From Alcaligenaceae bacterium (GTDB taxonomy: Bacteria; Pseudomonadota; Gammaproteobacteria; Burkholderiales; Burkholderiaceae_B), in NCBI GenBank assembly GCA_947378965.1, contig CANCMG010000019.1, positions 1 to 51,315 on the forward strand: DNA of 51,315 bases. Direction: 5' to 3'. Positions 33,106-42,245 of this stretch are shown here, in pieces; position 1 is the stretch's first letter; each line of letters starts with the position of its first letter. A program made the translations under genes and the position numbers. The notes beneath the pieces are model-generated. The model was given only the letters and a program-made list of their open reading frames with translations. It was not told the DNA's origin and ran no database searches.

Positions 33106-33507
33106 ATGACCACACCCTATCAAGACAGAAAAATCCCTGCCCCCAAGTTGAACTATGGCGATGAGCCTTATTTTGACGCGGCCACCCAAGGCAAGTTGAT
33201 GATGAAATATTGCAACGACTGCAAGCAATACCATCACTATCCTCGTGCGCTATGCCCGTTTTGTTTTAGCGATAAAACCGAATTTAAACAAGTCAAAGGT
33301 ACGGGCACGGTGTACAGCTATAGCGTCACGCGTACCTCGGGCCCTGTGCCCTATGCGATTGCCTATGTCACGCTTGATGAAGGTATCACGATGCTCACCA
33401 ATATCGTCGATTGCGACCTGGATACGATTCGTTGTGGACAGAAGGTTGCGGTGACCTTCAAGCCCAGCGAAGAGGGCCCTGCCATCCCCATGTTTAAACC
33501 GGCTTGA
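33106..33507 (+). CDS. DUF35 zinc-ribbon/OB-fold protein, partner of the thiolase-fold enzyme
   Basis: A 133-residue protein. A rubredoxin-like zinc ribbon CNDCKQYHHYPRALCPFC (about residues 36-53) is followed by an OB fold (GTGTVYSYSVTRTSGPVPYA, then IVDCDLDTIRCGQKVAVTFK). Such proteins bind acyl-CoA and form complexes with thiolase-fold enzymes, hydratases or Ltp2 aldolases, often being needed for their activity. It lies four bases after the thiolase-like gene, so a complex is likely. Confidence 0.88.
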   Translation: MTTPYQDRKIPAPKLNYGDEPYFDAATQGKLMMKYCNDCKQYHHYPRALCPFCFSDKTEFKQVKGTGTVYSYSVTRTSGPVPYAIAYVTLDEGITMLTNIVDCDLDTIRCGQKVAVTFKPSEEGPAIPMFKPA

Positions 33508-33523
33508 GTCCAGAGGGTAAAAA

Positions 33524-34249
33524 ATGAGCGACGCGCTTTATACCTACTGGGTCGGGATGGATATCCCGGCCGACACGAGCGCTGCCGATGTTGCAGCGTT
33601 TAATGATTTCTACTCGGGTGTGCATAAGCCTGAAGTATTGGCTGGTAACCCCGGCTTTTTGCGTGGGCGACGTTATGAGCTTGCGCAAGACGACACGCGC
33701 GGCCCGCGTGGGCCACGCTTTATCGCGGCCTACGATATCGAAAGCAAAGAGGCAGCGCAACTCTATATCAGTCGCAATGATGGGCCCGTCAGTGGGCGGC
33801 CTGTGTACAGCGACGGCCCTGCGGCTTGGCAAAAGCGCAGCACTAAGTGGCGTTTGATGTGGCAGCACGTATTAAACAACCCTGAAGCGGCAAAAGTGTC
33901 TGATTCGCCTTATATGTACTTGGTCGGGATGAACGAAGCTGCCGGTTCGGGCGCGGCTGAGCTGGCGCAATTCAATGAGTTTTACAACACGATCCATGTG
34001 CCAGAAGTGTTAGCAGGCTATGGTTTTGTGACCGGCGCGCGTTATAAAAATATGCGTACCTTTCTTCATCCTGAGCCTGGCGCACCAAACTTTTTGGCGA
34101 TGTATGGCATCAAGGATGAGGCCGCGGCAAAGTCGTTCATGAAAGATCGATTAAGCGCTGATCCTGGTGGTAATTCTTTCTCGGCTGGCCCACCGCCTTG
34201 GCAAAATCGCGATACGAAGTGGCGTTTGACTTATCGGTTGGTTGGTTGA
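33524..34249 (+). CDS. Tandemly duplicated dimeric alpha/beta-barrel protein
   Basis: A 241-residue protein of two similar halves. Half 1 has TYWVGMDIP, FNDFYSGVHKPEVLAGNPGF and SGRPVYSDGPAAWQKRSTKW. Half 2 has MYLVGMNEA, FNEFYNTIHVPEVLAGYGFV and GNSFSAGPPPWQNRDTKW. Each looks like an EthD/Dabb-type ferredoxin-like domain of about 110 residues, so a single chain would mimic a dimer. Function is unknown; such small domains often catalyse rearrangements or act as accessory subunits. It lies 16 bases after the DUF35 gene. Confidence 0.7.
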   Translation: MSDALYTYWVGMDIPADTSAADVAAFNDFYSGVHKPEVLAGNPGFLRGRRYELAQDDTRGPRGPRFIAAYDIESKEAAQLYISRNDGPVSGRPVYSDGPAAWQKRSTKWRLMWQHVLNNPEAAKVSDSPYMYLVGMNEAAGSGAAELAQFNEFYNTIHVPEVLAGYGFVTGARYKNMRTFLHPEPGAPNFLAMYGIKDEAAAKSFMKDRLSADPGGNSFSAGPPPWQNRDTKWRLTYRLVG

Positions 34250-34445
34250 TGCAAGGCTGCTCTTGACGAATTAAGTTTCGGCGATCGGGGATCGTCTCTC
34301 AGTTTGACGGTCGCTGTATTGTTCGATGCGTTCTGACTCAATGAACGCGTGGCAGAGAAAGTCAACATGCAACTGGTCGCACTGTTTAAGCGTGTACCAA
34401 CGTACTTAAATTTTTAGCAATTTATTAGAATATAAAGGCATCACC
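34250..34445. other. Intergenic gap between two parts of the rightward cluster
   Basis: CGATC (34292-34296) and GATCG (34300-34304) form a small hairpin that could attenuate readthrough from the thiolase operon. An AT-rich stretch follows at 34408-34440 before the MBL gene, probably holding its promoter. No gene was found. Confidence 0.3.
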
Positions 34446-35345
34446 ATGATTTATTCTCGTCACGTCGGCGACGCAAAAATTTATAACGTGATTGAATATA
34501 GCGGCCCCACGCACGCGGCTGATTTTGTGTTTCCTCAGTTAGATGTGCGCGATATCGTGCCGCATCTGTCGTGGCTGGCCCCCCATCACTACAACATCAA
34601 GCTGCAACGCTTTATCGTGGCGATGCAGTTGTGGGTGATGCACATGGGCGATAACGTGATCGTGATCGACTTGGGTGTTGGCAATCATAAAAAGCGCGGC
34701 TCAGAGCGGATGAACATGCTCAACACCTTGACGCCGCTTTGGCTTGATGCGGCGGGGGCAAGCGCTAAAACAGTGACGCACGTGATCGTCACGCACTTTC
34801 ATCCTGATCACGTCGGTTGGGGTACCCGCATGGTGGATGGTCGTTGGGAGCCGATGTTTCCGAACGCGCGTCATTTGATGCCGCGGGTTGATTTTGAAGC
34901 TGCATACGCTGCGTATAAAAATGGCGACAAGGGTGTGATCAGTGGCTCGTTTGAAGATAGCGTACTGCCGCTGTATGAATTGGGCTTGATTGACCTGATC
35001 GATGATGGCGATATGGTGGCGGGTTGCTTGAAGGCTGAAGCCATGCCTGGCCACACGCCTGGCTCGCTGCACTTTCGGTTGCAGTCAAAAGGGCAAGAAG
35101 CGATCTTTGCTGGCGATGTGATGCATAGTCCGTTGCAGATTGCGATGCCGCATATCAATACCTGGATCGATGCGCATGCTGAGCAGGCACGTGCCTCACG
35201 TGCCTTGTTTCTGAAACGTGCCGCTGAACGCAATGCCATGATTTTTCCGGTGCACTTTGGTTGGCCACACTGTGGTTACATACGCGGCGACAGCACGAAA
35301 GGCTACAGCTTTGAGCCGGTCGAGCCTGAACAGCGTGGCGAGTAA
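34446..35345 (+). CDS. MBL-fold metallo-hydrolase
   Basis: A 299-residue protein with the metal motif THFHPDHVGWG (about 118-128) and the downstream zinc ligands in AMPGHTPGSLHF, FAGDVMHSP and FPVHFGWPHCGY. Typical of lactonases, thioesterases or ring-opening hydrolases; lactonase activity is common in such gene clusters. A signal peptide is absent. It begins after a 196-base gap and precedes the Bug gene. Confidence 0.82.
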   Translation: MIYSRHVGDAKIYNVIEYSGPTHAADFVFPQLDVRDIVPHLSWLAPHHYNIKLQRFIVAMQLWVMHMGDNVIVIDLGVGNHKKRGSERMNMLNTLTPLWLDAAGASAKTVTHVIVTHFHPDHVGWGTRMVDGRWEPMFPNARHLMPRVDFEAAYAAYKNGDKGVISGSFEDSVLPLYELGLIDLIDDGDMVAGCLKAEAMPGHTPGSLHFRLQSKGQEAIFAGDVMHSPLQIAMPHINTWIDAHAEQARASRALFLKRAAERNAMIFPVHFGWPHCGYIRGDSTKGYSFEPVEPEQRGE

Positions 35346-35390
35346 AAAGTTAAACAACACCGTTAGAAAGACTTGAAAATAGGGTTAAAA

Positions 35391-36347
35391 ATGAAAAAGA
35401 TCCTGCAGATGTTTCTCTTCATGATTGGAGTATGTCCTCTATTTTCAGGCGCCCAAACCTATCCAGATCGACCGGTAAAAATGATTGTGCCTTACCCGGC
35501 GGGAGGGCCTGCTGATCAGATCGCCCGTGAGCTGGCAAACGGGCTGTCGCAGGCGTTGGGTCAGACCTTTGTGATCGAGGCCAAAGGTGGCGGCAGTGGC
35601 GTGATCGGTACCGGTTTCGTGGCGAAAGCTGCGCCCGACGGGTACACGCTGTTGGCAGGTAGTGGCGCACCTCATATCGCCGTGCCGATCTTTAGTTCGA
35701 ACCCGCCCTTTGATGGAATCAAAGAGTTTGTGCCGATCTTGATGATGATTGACGTGCCAAATGTCATGGTGATTGGCCCACATATCCAAGCGAACACAGT
35801 GAAAGAATTCATCGCGCTGGCAAAAACAAAGACGCTGACCTACGGCTCAAGCGGCACCGGAAGCTCGACCCATCTTGCAGGTGAGATTTTTCAACTTGAA
35901 GCGAACGTCAAAATGACACATGTGCCTTACAAAGGCGCATCCCCCGTGGTGAACGACATGCTAGGCGGCCACGTAGACGTTTCGTTTTTGAATGTATCGG
36001 CAATGCTGCCGCATCTTAAGTCGGGCAAACTGCGTGCGATTGGCCTTTCGGCGCAAACTCGTTCTAAGGCCTTGCCCGACGTACCTACCTTGGGCGAGCA
36101 GGGTGTGCCCGGTAATACAGGTTCGTGGTATGGTTTACTGGCGCCGGCGGGTACGCCCGACAGTGTCGTGCGGGTGTTGTACGATGCAAGTGTGAAGTAT
36201 TTTGCACAGCCCGAAGTTCGTGCCCGTGTCGAGGCGGTGGGCTCAGAAATCAAAATGCTGAATCCGCAACAGTTTTTGGCTGCGCTAAATGAAGAAAAGC
36301 GTCAGTTGACCGAGCTCAATAAAATTTTGAAGATCAAGATGGATTAA
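35391..36347 (+). CDS. Bug/TctC-family binding protein of the rightward operon
   Basis: A 318-residue periplasmic solute-binding protein. ATG 35391 is behind an AGGG site; an upstream TTG at 35373 would add six residues. A signal peptide (MKKILQMFLFMIGVCPLFSG) precedes the Bug start YPDRPVKMIVPYPAGGPADQ. Other marks are GGGSGVIGTGFVAKAAPDGY, YGSSGTGSSTHLAGEIF, THVPYKGASPVVNDMLGG and LAPAGTPDSVVRVLYDA. It probably binds the acid metabolised by the surrounding CoA enzymes. Its 3' tail is repeated immediately downstream. Confidence 0.92.
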   Translation: MKKILQMFLFMIGVCPLFSGAQTYPDRPVKMIVPYPAGGPADQIARELANGLSQALGQTFVIEAKGGGSGVIGTGFVAKAAPDGYTLLAGSGAPHIAVPIFSSNPPFDGIKEFVPILMMIDVPNVMVIGPHIQANTVKEFIALAKTKTLTYGSSGTGSSTHLAGEIFQLEANVKMTHVPYKGASPVVNDMLGGHVDVSFLNVSAMLPHLKSGKLRAIGLSAQTRSKALPDVPTLGEQGVPGNTGSWYGLLAPAGTPDSVVRVLYDASVKYFAQPEVRARVEAVGSEIKMLNPQQFLAALNEEKRQLTELNKILKIKMD

Positions 36348-36405
36348 GGCCTCAGGCCTCGCTCAAAAATATTTTGAATATTAAGATGGATTAAGCCGTA
36401 AGGCT
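36321..36405 (+). repeat. Duplicated tail of the Bug gene with paired hairpins
   Basis: The stretch 36321-36358 (last Bug codons, stop, and GGCCTCAGGCC) is followed by a diverged copy at 36365-36405 with the shared AAGATGGATTAAG core and AAGCC...GGCTT hairpin. The two hairpins occupy equal positions after the stop. A local tandem duplication is likely. Confidence 0.6.
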
Positions 36406-36442
36406 TGGTTTGTATAAGTGAACTTATTAATAAAGGATTAGT

Positions 36443-37837
36443 ATGGATAAGGTAGTTGCCTCAGCCGCACAGGCAATCGCAGATATTCAAGCGGGCGCGA
36501 GCGTCGCGATCGCTGGGTTTGGTTTGGCGCATCGTTTCCCCAACAATTTGATTTTCGCCCTTCGCGACAAAGGGACAACAGACCTGACTTTGGTCTGTAA
36601 CTCGCTTGGTGCAGCAGGCGAAAAAGGCCAGCTGTTAGTTGAAAACAATCAGGTTAAAAAACTGGTTGCCGCGTTTTCAATTCGGGCGGGCATGCAAACC
36701 GAAGGCGAAAAAAGAATCGCAGCGGGCACGCTTGATGTCGAACTCGTACCACAAGGTATTTTGGTTGAGCGCTGTCGTGCAGGGGGCGCTGGCATCCCTG
36801 CTTTTTATTCCCCGACTGGCGTCGACACCGACCTGGCTGAGGGTAAAGACATTCGTTATTTCAATGGCAAGCCCCACGTGCTTGAGCACGCCATCCAGGT
36901 TGACTATGCCTTTTTGAGCGCCTATCGCGCCGATCGTGCAGGCAATGTGCAGTTTCGTGGCGGTAGCGCTAACTTCAACTCAGCGTTTGCCAAGGCGGCA
37001 AAGATTGCGATTGTTGAGGTCGAAGAGATCGTCGAAGTCGGTGAGTTGCCCCCCGAGTTAATCGATTTACCTGGCATCTTTATTACGCGCGTCTTGAAGA
37101 TCGCCGACATGATTGATGTCAAGACGCTGACCCGTGCTGAAAAGCGTGCGGCCGATAGCGCGCGTACTTATAACGGCAAGCAAGCGCTCACACGTAACGG
37201 CATTGCCAAAAATGCGGCAAAGATTGTTAAAGACAACACCTATGTCAACCTAGGCGTTGGCATCCCCACGCAAGTCTCAAATTTCTTGGGTGGTCGCGGT
37301 GTCTGGCTACACGCTGAAAACGGTGTGTTGGGTTACGGCGGTATTGTTTCGGGTGATGCAGTTGACCCCGATGTCTTTAACGCCGGTGGTCAATTTGTTG
37401 AAGCGGTGCCAGGCACGTCATTCTTTGAGAGTGTGATGTCTTTTGAAATGGCCCGCGGCGGTCATATTGATACTGTCATTTTGGGCGCCTATGAGGTTGA
37501 TCAAGACGGTAACGTGGCCAACTGGAGCATCACTGATGCCCGTCGCGGTGGTATCGGCGGCGCGATGGATTTGATTTCGGGTGAAGTCGAACTCATCATT
37601 GTCATGGAACACGCTGACAGCAAAGGTAGAACCAAATTACCTCGCCGTTGCAAGTATCCACTGACAGGTCGCGAGTGCGTGGATTGGTTGGTGACCGATT
37701 TGGCAGTATTGCACTGGGTCAACGATCGCTTCGTACTCGAGGCGATTGCGCCTGGCTTTACACCTGAAGAAGTCAAAGCACTGGGCGAGATTGACTTTGC
37801 GGTGTCGCCCGAGCTTAAGGTGATGGAGCCTAGCTAA
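36443..37837 (+). CDS. Fused alpha-beta CoA-transferase (family I)
   Basis: A 464-residue protein combining both subunits. The alpha half (1-~225) has VAIAGFGLAHRFPNNLIFAL, LVPQGILVERCRAGGAGIPA and YRADRAGNVQFRGG. The beta half (~245-464) has VNLGVGIPTQVSN, LHAENGVLGYGG with probable catalytic Glu292, and RRCKYPLTGRECVDWL. Fused forms resemble acetate/propionate or acetoacetate CoA-transferases. Its presence beside the split CoA-transferase suggests two different acids are activated, or that one recovers CoA from a product. It is the last gene of the rightward operon. Confidence 0.92.
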   Translation: MDKVVASAAQAIADIQAGASVAIAGFGLAHRFPNNLIFALRDKGTTDLTLVCNSLGAAGEKGQLLVENNQVKKLVAAFSIRAGMQTEGEKRIAAGTLDVELVPQGILVERCRAGGAGIPAFYSPTGVDTDLAEGKDIRYFNGKPHVLEHAIQVDYAFLSAYRADRAGNVQFRGGSANFNSAFAKAAKIAIVEVEEIVEVGELPPELIDLPGIFITRVLKIADMIDVKTLTRAEKRAADSARTYNGKQALTRNGIAKNAAKIVKDNTYVNLGVGIPTQVSNFLGGRGVWLHAENGVLGYGGIVSGDAVDPDVFNAGGQFVEAVPGTSFFESVMSFEMARGGHIDTVILGAYEVDQDGNVANWSITDARRGGIGGAMDLISGEVELIIVMEHADSKGRTKLPRRCKYPLTGRECVDWLVTDLAVLHWVNDRFVLEAIAPGFTPEEVKALGEIDFAVSPELKVMEPS

Positions 37838-37840
37838 GCG

Positions 37841-39721
37841 TTAAAGAACTACTTGCGACCCTAGCTCAACCACGCGATTTGACGGAATTTTAAAAAACGC
37901 AGTCGCGCTTCCTGAGTTTTTGAACATGGCGATAAAAATCAGTGTTCGCCAATAGTTCATGCTAGAGGTCATCTTCGGTATCAGAGTTTCACGGCCTAAA
38001 AAGAAGGTCGTGTCCATCATGTTGATGTCGAGATTAGCGCTGGCACACAAAGCGAGGGTGGCAGGTATGTCTGTTTCATCCTTATAGCCATAGTGCACGA
38101 TCACTTGAGAGAAGTTTCCGCTTAGGTGCGTCACTGCAACACGTTGTGGTTCAGGTACGTAGGGCTCGTCGAGTACTTTGACGCTTAATACAAGCACTCG
38201 CTCGTGCAAGCGTTTGAAGTGTTTTAAGCTGTGCAGCATGGCGTGTGGGACGACCTTAGTATCCTGAGTCATGAACACTGCCGTGCCAGGTACGCGCTCA
38301 ACGCCTCCGTCTACCATCTGCGTGATGAACGGGACCAACTGCATGCCGTCGGCAGAGATTGTTTGACTCAAGCGCTCGCGTCCCTGTTTCCAGGTGGTGA
38401 GTAAGATAAAAACCACCAAGCCAAACGCCAACGGAAACCAGCCCCCGTCAGCGATTTTGACCGAGTTGGCTAAAAAGAATCCAAGATCAATGCAAATAAA
38501 AGGTAATGCACCGAGCACCGCGCGCAGTGGGCTCCAGTTCCAGAGGCGAACCGCAACGGCAATTGCCAAAATATTGGTGATTAACATCGTGCCAGTGACT
38601 GCGATGCCGTAAGCCGCAGCAAGATTGCTTGAGGTGCGAAATTCAAGCACCAGCACTACGATCGAAATCAGCAGCATCCAGTTAATGGCCGGAATATAGA
38701 TTTGGCCAATCTCTTGCTCAGAAGTATGTTGAACCGCCAAGCGGGGGGTATAGCCTAGTTGCATCGCTTGTTGGGTGACGGAATAAACGCCTGAAATTAA
38801 GGCCTGTGAGGCGATCACCGTTGCAACGGTCGCCAAAATAACCAAGGGGTAAAGTGCCCATTCGGGGGCCATCAGGTAAAACGGATTTTTAACTGCGGTT
38901 GGATCCGTGAGCAAGAGTGCACCCTGACCAAAGTAGTTAATCACGAGCGCTGGCAAGACATAGCCTAGCCAAGCGTATTGAATGGGCTTGGCGCCGAAAT
39001 GCCCCATGTCGGCGTACAAGGCTTCGGCACCCGTCACGCACAACACAACGGCGCCTAAGGCAAGAAACCCCAGCATTGAATTGGTCGTTAGAAATTTAAA
39101 GGCGTACAGCGGATTGACCGCAGCCAGCACAGAGGGATTCTGAATAATCGCCGAAACACCCAGCACGGTGAGCACAGCAAACCAGAGCACCATGATTGGC
39201 CCAAACAACGCGCCGATACTTGCAGTGCCTTTGCGCTGAAACATGAACAAACCGACTAAAACAATTAAGGCGAAAGGTAAGACATACGGCTGGAAGGCTG
39301 GCGTGATGATCTCTAGCCCCTCTACAGCAGACAGCACCGAGATTGCGGGTGTAATCACTCCATCCCCGTAAAACAGTGCTGCGCCGATTAAGCCGAGCGT
39401 AACAATCAACTTTTGTTGCCAAGAGCCAGGTAACCCTTTTTGCATCGCCAAGGTCATGAGCGCGATGATGCCGCCTTCGCCCTTGTTATTGGCGCGCATG
39501 ATGAACGATACATACTTAAGCGTGACGATAATGATTAAGGACCAGAAAAAAAGCGACAAAATCCCAAGCACATTATCTGGCGTGATGGGCACGGGGTGAT
39601 GTGAGCCGCCAAACACCTCTTTGAGGGCGTATAGGGGGCTTGTGCCGATATCGCCGTAAACGATGCCCAGCGCCGCGAGGGTGAGCGTTGCAAAGCGTTT
39701 GTTAGTGTGTTTGACTTGCAT
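37841..39721 (-). CDS. kup: Low-affinity potassium transporter Kup
   Basis: A 626-residue inner-membrane K+/H+ symporter. ATG 39721 is behind an AAAGGAAC site. The N-terminal LAALGIVYGDIGTSPLYALK and GILSLFFWSLIIIVTLKYVS are classic Kup. About twelve membrane helices are followed by a cytoplasmic C-terminal domain from ~470 (VPFITQMVDGGVERVPGTAV). LGRETLIPKM and NYWRTLIFIAMFKNSGSATA complete the family. It lies 13 bases after kdpE, suggesting control by this two-component system. Confidence 0.95.
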   Translation of the reverse strand: MQVKHTNKRFATLTLAALGIVYGDIGTSPLYALKEVFGGSHHPVPITPDNVLGILSLFFWSLIIIVTLKYVSFIMRANNKGEGGIIALMTLAMQKGLPGSWQQKLIVTLGLIGAALFYGDGVITPAISVLSAVEGLEIITPAFQPYVLPFALIVLVGLFMFQRKGTASIGALFGPIMVLWFAVLTVLGVSAIIQNPSVLAAVNPLYAFKFLTTNSMLGFLALGAVVLCVTGAEALYADMGHFGAKPIQYAWLGYVLPALVINYFGQGALLLTDPTAVKNPFYLMAPEWALYPLVILATVATVIASQALISGVYSVTQQAMQLGYTPRLAVQHTSEQEIGQIYIPAINWMLLISIVVLVLEFRTSSNLAAAYGIAVTGTMLITNILAIAVAVRLWNWSPLRAVLGALPFICIDLGFFLANSVKIADGGWFPLAFGLVVFILLTTWKQGRERLSQTISADGMQLVPFITQMVDGGVERVPGTAVFMTQDTKVVPHAMLHSLKHFKRLHERVLVLSVKVLDEPYVPEPQRVAVTHLSGNFSQVIVHYGYKDETDIPATLALCASANLDINMMDTTFFLGRETLIPKMTSSMNYWRTLIFIAMFKNSGSATAFFKIPSNRVVELGSQVVL

Positions 39722-39734
39722 GGTGTTTGTTCCT

Positions 39735-40427
39735 TTAAAGCTGAAACCGGTAGCCAACCCCGGTCTCGGTCAAAAAATGTTTGGGTTGTGCTGGATCGTC
39801 TTCGAGTTTTTGACGCAAATGCCCAACGTATACACGCAGATAATGACTGCTATCGATATACGTTGGCCCCCAAATATTTTGTAAGAGGCTGCGTTGCGTT
39901 AAAACTTTACCGGGTTGGCTAAGTAGCGCTGATAGAAGCTGGTACTCGAGTGGTGTTAGATGCACCGGTTGTGAACGCCGGGTGACGAGCCTGCGTGACA
40001 AATCGACTGATACGTCTCCGAACTCGACAAGGGGAGAAGCAAGCTCACCGATGCGTGCGCGTCGCCTGAGCATTGCCCTGACGCGGGCGCGCAATTCGCC
40101 CACGTTAAAGGGCTTGCTCAAGTAGTCATCAGCCCCGGCATCCAGTGCCGCAATTTTTTCATTCTCTTGTGTACGGGCCGATAAAATTAGCACTGGCACA
40201 TCAGACCAGCTGCGCAGATCACGAATAAGCGATAGGCCATCGCCGTCGGGTAGCCCTAGGTCAAGAATAATCAAATCTGGCTTGCTTTGACCTGCTTCGA
40301 TTAACCCTTGCGCAATGGTCTGAGCCTCTGTAACTTGGCAATTTTCTTCTTCGACGGCAGCTCGAACAAAACGCCTAATTTGCTTTTCGTCTTCGATGAT
40401 CAATACGTTAGCCACAATCGTGTTCAT
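39735..40427 (-). CDS. kdpE: KdpE-like response regulator
   Basis: A 230-residue OmpR-type regulator. The receiver has IEDEKQIRRFVRAAVE, phosphoacceptor Asp in LIILDLGLPDGDGLSLI, and conserved Lys in LSKPFNVGELRARVRAMLRR. The C-terminal winged helix shows HLTPLEYQLLSALLSQPGKV and HYLRVYVGHLRQKLEDDPAQ, matching KdpE closely. In Enterobacteria it activates kdpFABC on potassium limitation or ionic stress. No kdpFABC is in this window, so its nearest likely target is kup. It overlaps the histidine kinase by four bases. Confidence 0.92.
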   Translation of the reverse strand: MNTIVANVLIIEDEKQIRRFVRAAVEEENCQVTEAQTIAQGLIEAGQSKPDLIILDLGLPDGDGLSLIRDLRSWSDVPVLILSARTQENEKIAALDAGADDYLSKPFNVGELRARVRAMLRRRARIGELASPLVEFGDVSVDLSRRLVTRRSQPVHLTPLEYQLLSALLSQPGKVLTQRSLLQNIWGPTYIDSSHYLRVYVGHLRQKLEDDPAQPKHFLTETGVGYRFQL

Positions 40428-41961
40428 AGGGTCTCTTGCTCGATGGTGGGGGGCGAGCCCAAGGGCAAGGTGAAGTAGACGCAGGCGCCGCCCGAGCGTT
40501 GATTGTCAGCGACGATGCGGCCGTGATGACTTTCAATGATGGCTTTGCAGATGGCTAAGCCAAGGCCCGTGCCAGAGTGTTCGGTTTCGCTCTCGCCTCT
40601 GACAAACATGTTGAAGAGATTTTCTCGATTTTCAGCCTGAAAACCCTTGCCTTGGTCAGAGATGCTGATCAGCACCTCCTGGCCGTGGACGCGAGCGGTC
40701 AGCGTAATGTCGGTGTTGGGCGGTGCGTACTTTGAAGCATTTTCGAGTAAGTTACAGAGCACGCGTTCAATCAGTACGGCATCAAAATTGAGTAGGGGCA
40801 AATCTCGTGGCAAATCCACCTTGATTTTATGCCGATCAAGTGTTGTGCCAAGCAGCTTGATACTCGCGCCCACCACTTCTTCTAGCGGTTGCCATTCTCT
40901 GCGCAAGACGACCTTTCCGGCGTTTAGCCGTGCCATGTCTAACAGGTTGCTGACCATGTTTGAAAGACGTGTCGCTTGTTCTTGCAATGCTTGTGTGATC
41001 TCGAGCGCCACAGGGTTAAGAGGTGGTTTGATCAGCGCTAACGAGTCGGCCAAACCCACCATCGCAGTGAGGGGTGTGCGTAGGTCGTGTGAAAGTGCTG
41101 AAAGAATCGAACTGCGCAGCCGTTCGGTCAACATCTTGACTTCAGTCAATTGTGCGACCTCAACATAGTGCAGTCGTTCTAGTGCAACGGCGCTCAGTGA
41201 AGACAGCGCTTCTAGTAATGAGGTGAGATCGTCTGTTGTCTCTTGTGCTTGATGTGTGGATTGCACAGCCAGAACACCACGAATGCGCATCGAGGCTCGC
41301 AAGGGGAGGTAGAGCGGTGCATAGCCCATATTGCCGAGTTCTTTGTTGTACACGCGCTTGCCATTTTCAAATGCGGCCCGAGCAAAGGTTAGGTCAACCG
41401 TTATGTCAACGACTGGATGGCTGCGACCAACTGTTGTTCATTTTCGTCAGGCAGCAAAATCGCAGATTGCGCTTTCAGTTCATTTGTAATGAACCGGTGT
41501 GTGATCTCAACAACCTGACTCACTGTCAACGCGCCAGCAAGCTGGTGCGCCACTTGATAGAGTGCTTGAGTACGCTTGGCTCGATAGTGCGATTCGCGTG
41601 CTTGTTGTCTGAGGCCCGCGGCTAGATGTGCGGTGATTAATCCGGTCGCCAGCATCACTGCAAACGTGACGAGGTATTGAATATCGTTTACAGCTAAGGA
41701 AAAGCGCGGTGGTACAAAAAAAATATCAAATAGCACCACGCTTAGAACAGAGGCCAAGATCGCAGCTTGGCGCCCCAAACTTACCGCGACCAAAAACACG
41801 GTGAGCAAAAATAGCATCACAATGTTTGCAAGATCTAAGTAGTCAAGCAAAGGCGTGGCGATGAGCGTTGTTGTCGCGCAAGCCAGAAGAGAAAGAGCAA
41901 GGCTCTGCCACCGGTTGAACTTGTCCGTTGCCTGATCTAGCAAACCCTCTTGGCTATTCAT
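40424..41961 (-). pseudogene. kdpD: KdpD-like sensor kinase, N-terminally short and frameshifted
   Basis: Two adjacent minus-strand frames make one kinase. The first (41961-41401) begins MNSQEGLLDQATDKF behind an AAGGGC site and holds four membrane helices (DUF4118, ALSLLACATTTLIATPLLDY onward) plus part of a GAF domain, ending at a stop near 41401. The second frame (to 40424) continues the GAF as VVDITVDLTFARAAFENGKR, then holds the H-box ALSHDLRTPLTAM, NLLENASKYAP and GTGLGLAIC. A single-base shift near 41400 separates them; a GTG at 41353 could start a membrane-less kinase. The ~400-residue KdpD/USP sensor domains are absent, as in some short variants. A sequencing error is possible. Confidence 0.8.
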
Positions 41962-42245
41962 CTTGCCCTTCATTGAGTAAGGAGTACCTAGCATAGGGCA
42001 TCTGGTGCCTGAGTCACGGCGGTTGAGCACGCAAAGCCGTAAAGATTTCGTAAAGATTTGGTTGGTGATCAAGCCGTAAAGATTTTGTTGGCGATGCAGC
42101 GTCTCGTGCAATCCTTCGAGGCATTCGGGTTAATTGGTTTGCCCCATAGGTTGGCGTAAACTCATGAGCAATGCGTACGAAAGGTTAAGGGATGCTTGGG
42201 CTTAGCCTGGCGTGGCTAACGTCTGTTGTGATTCGAAACTAAAAA

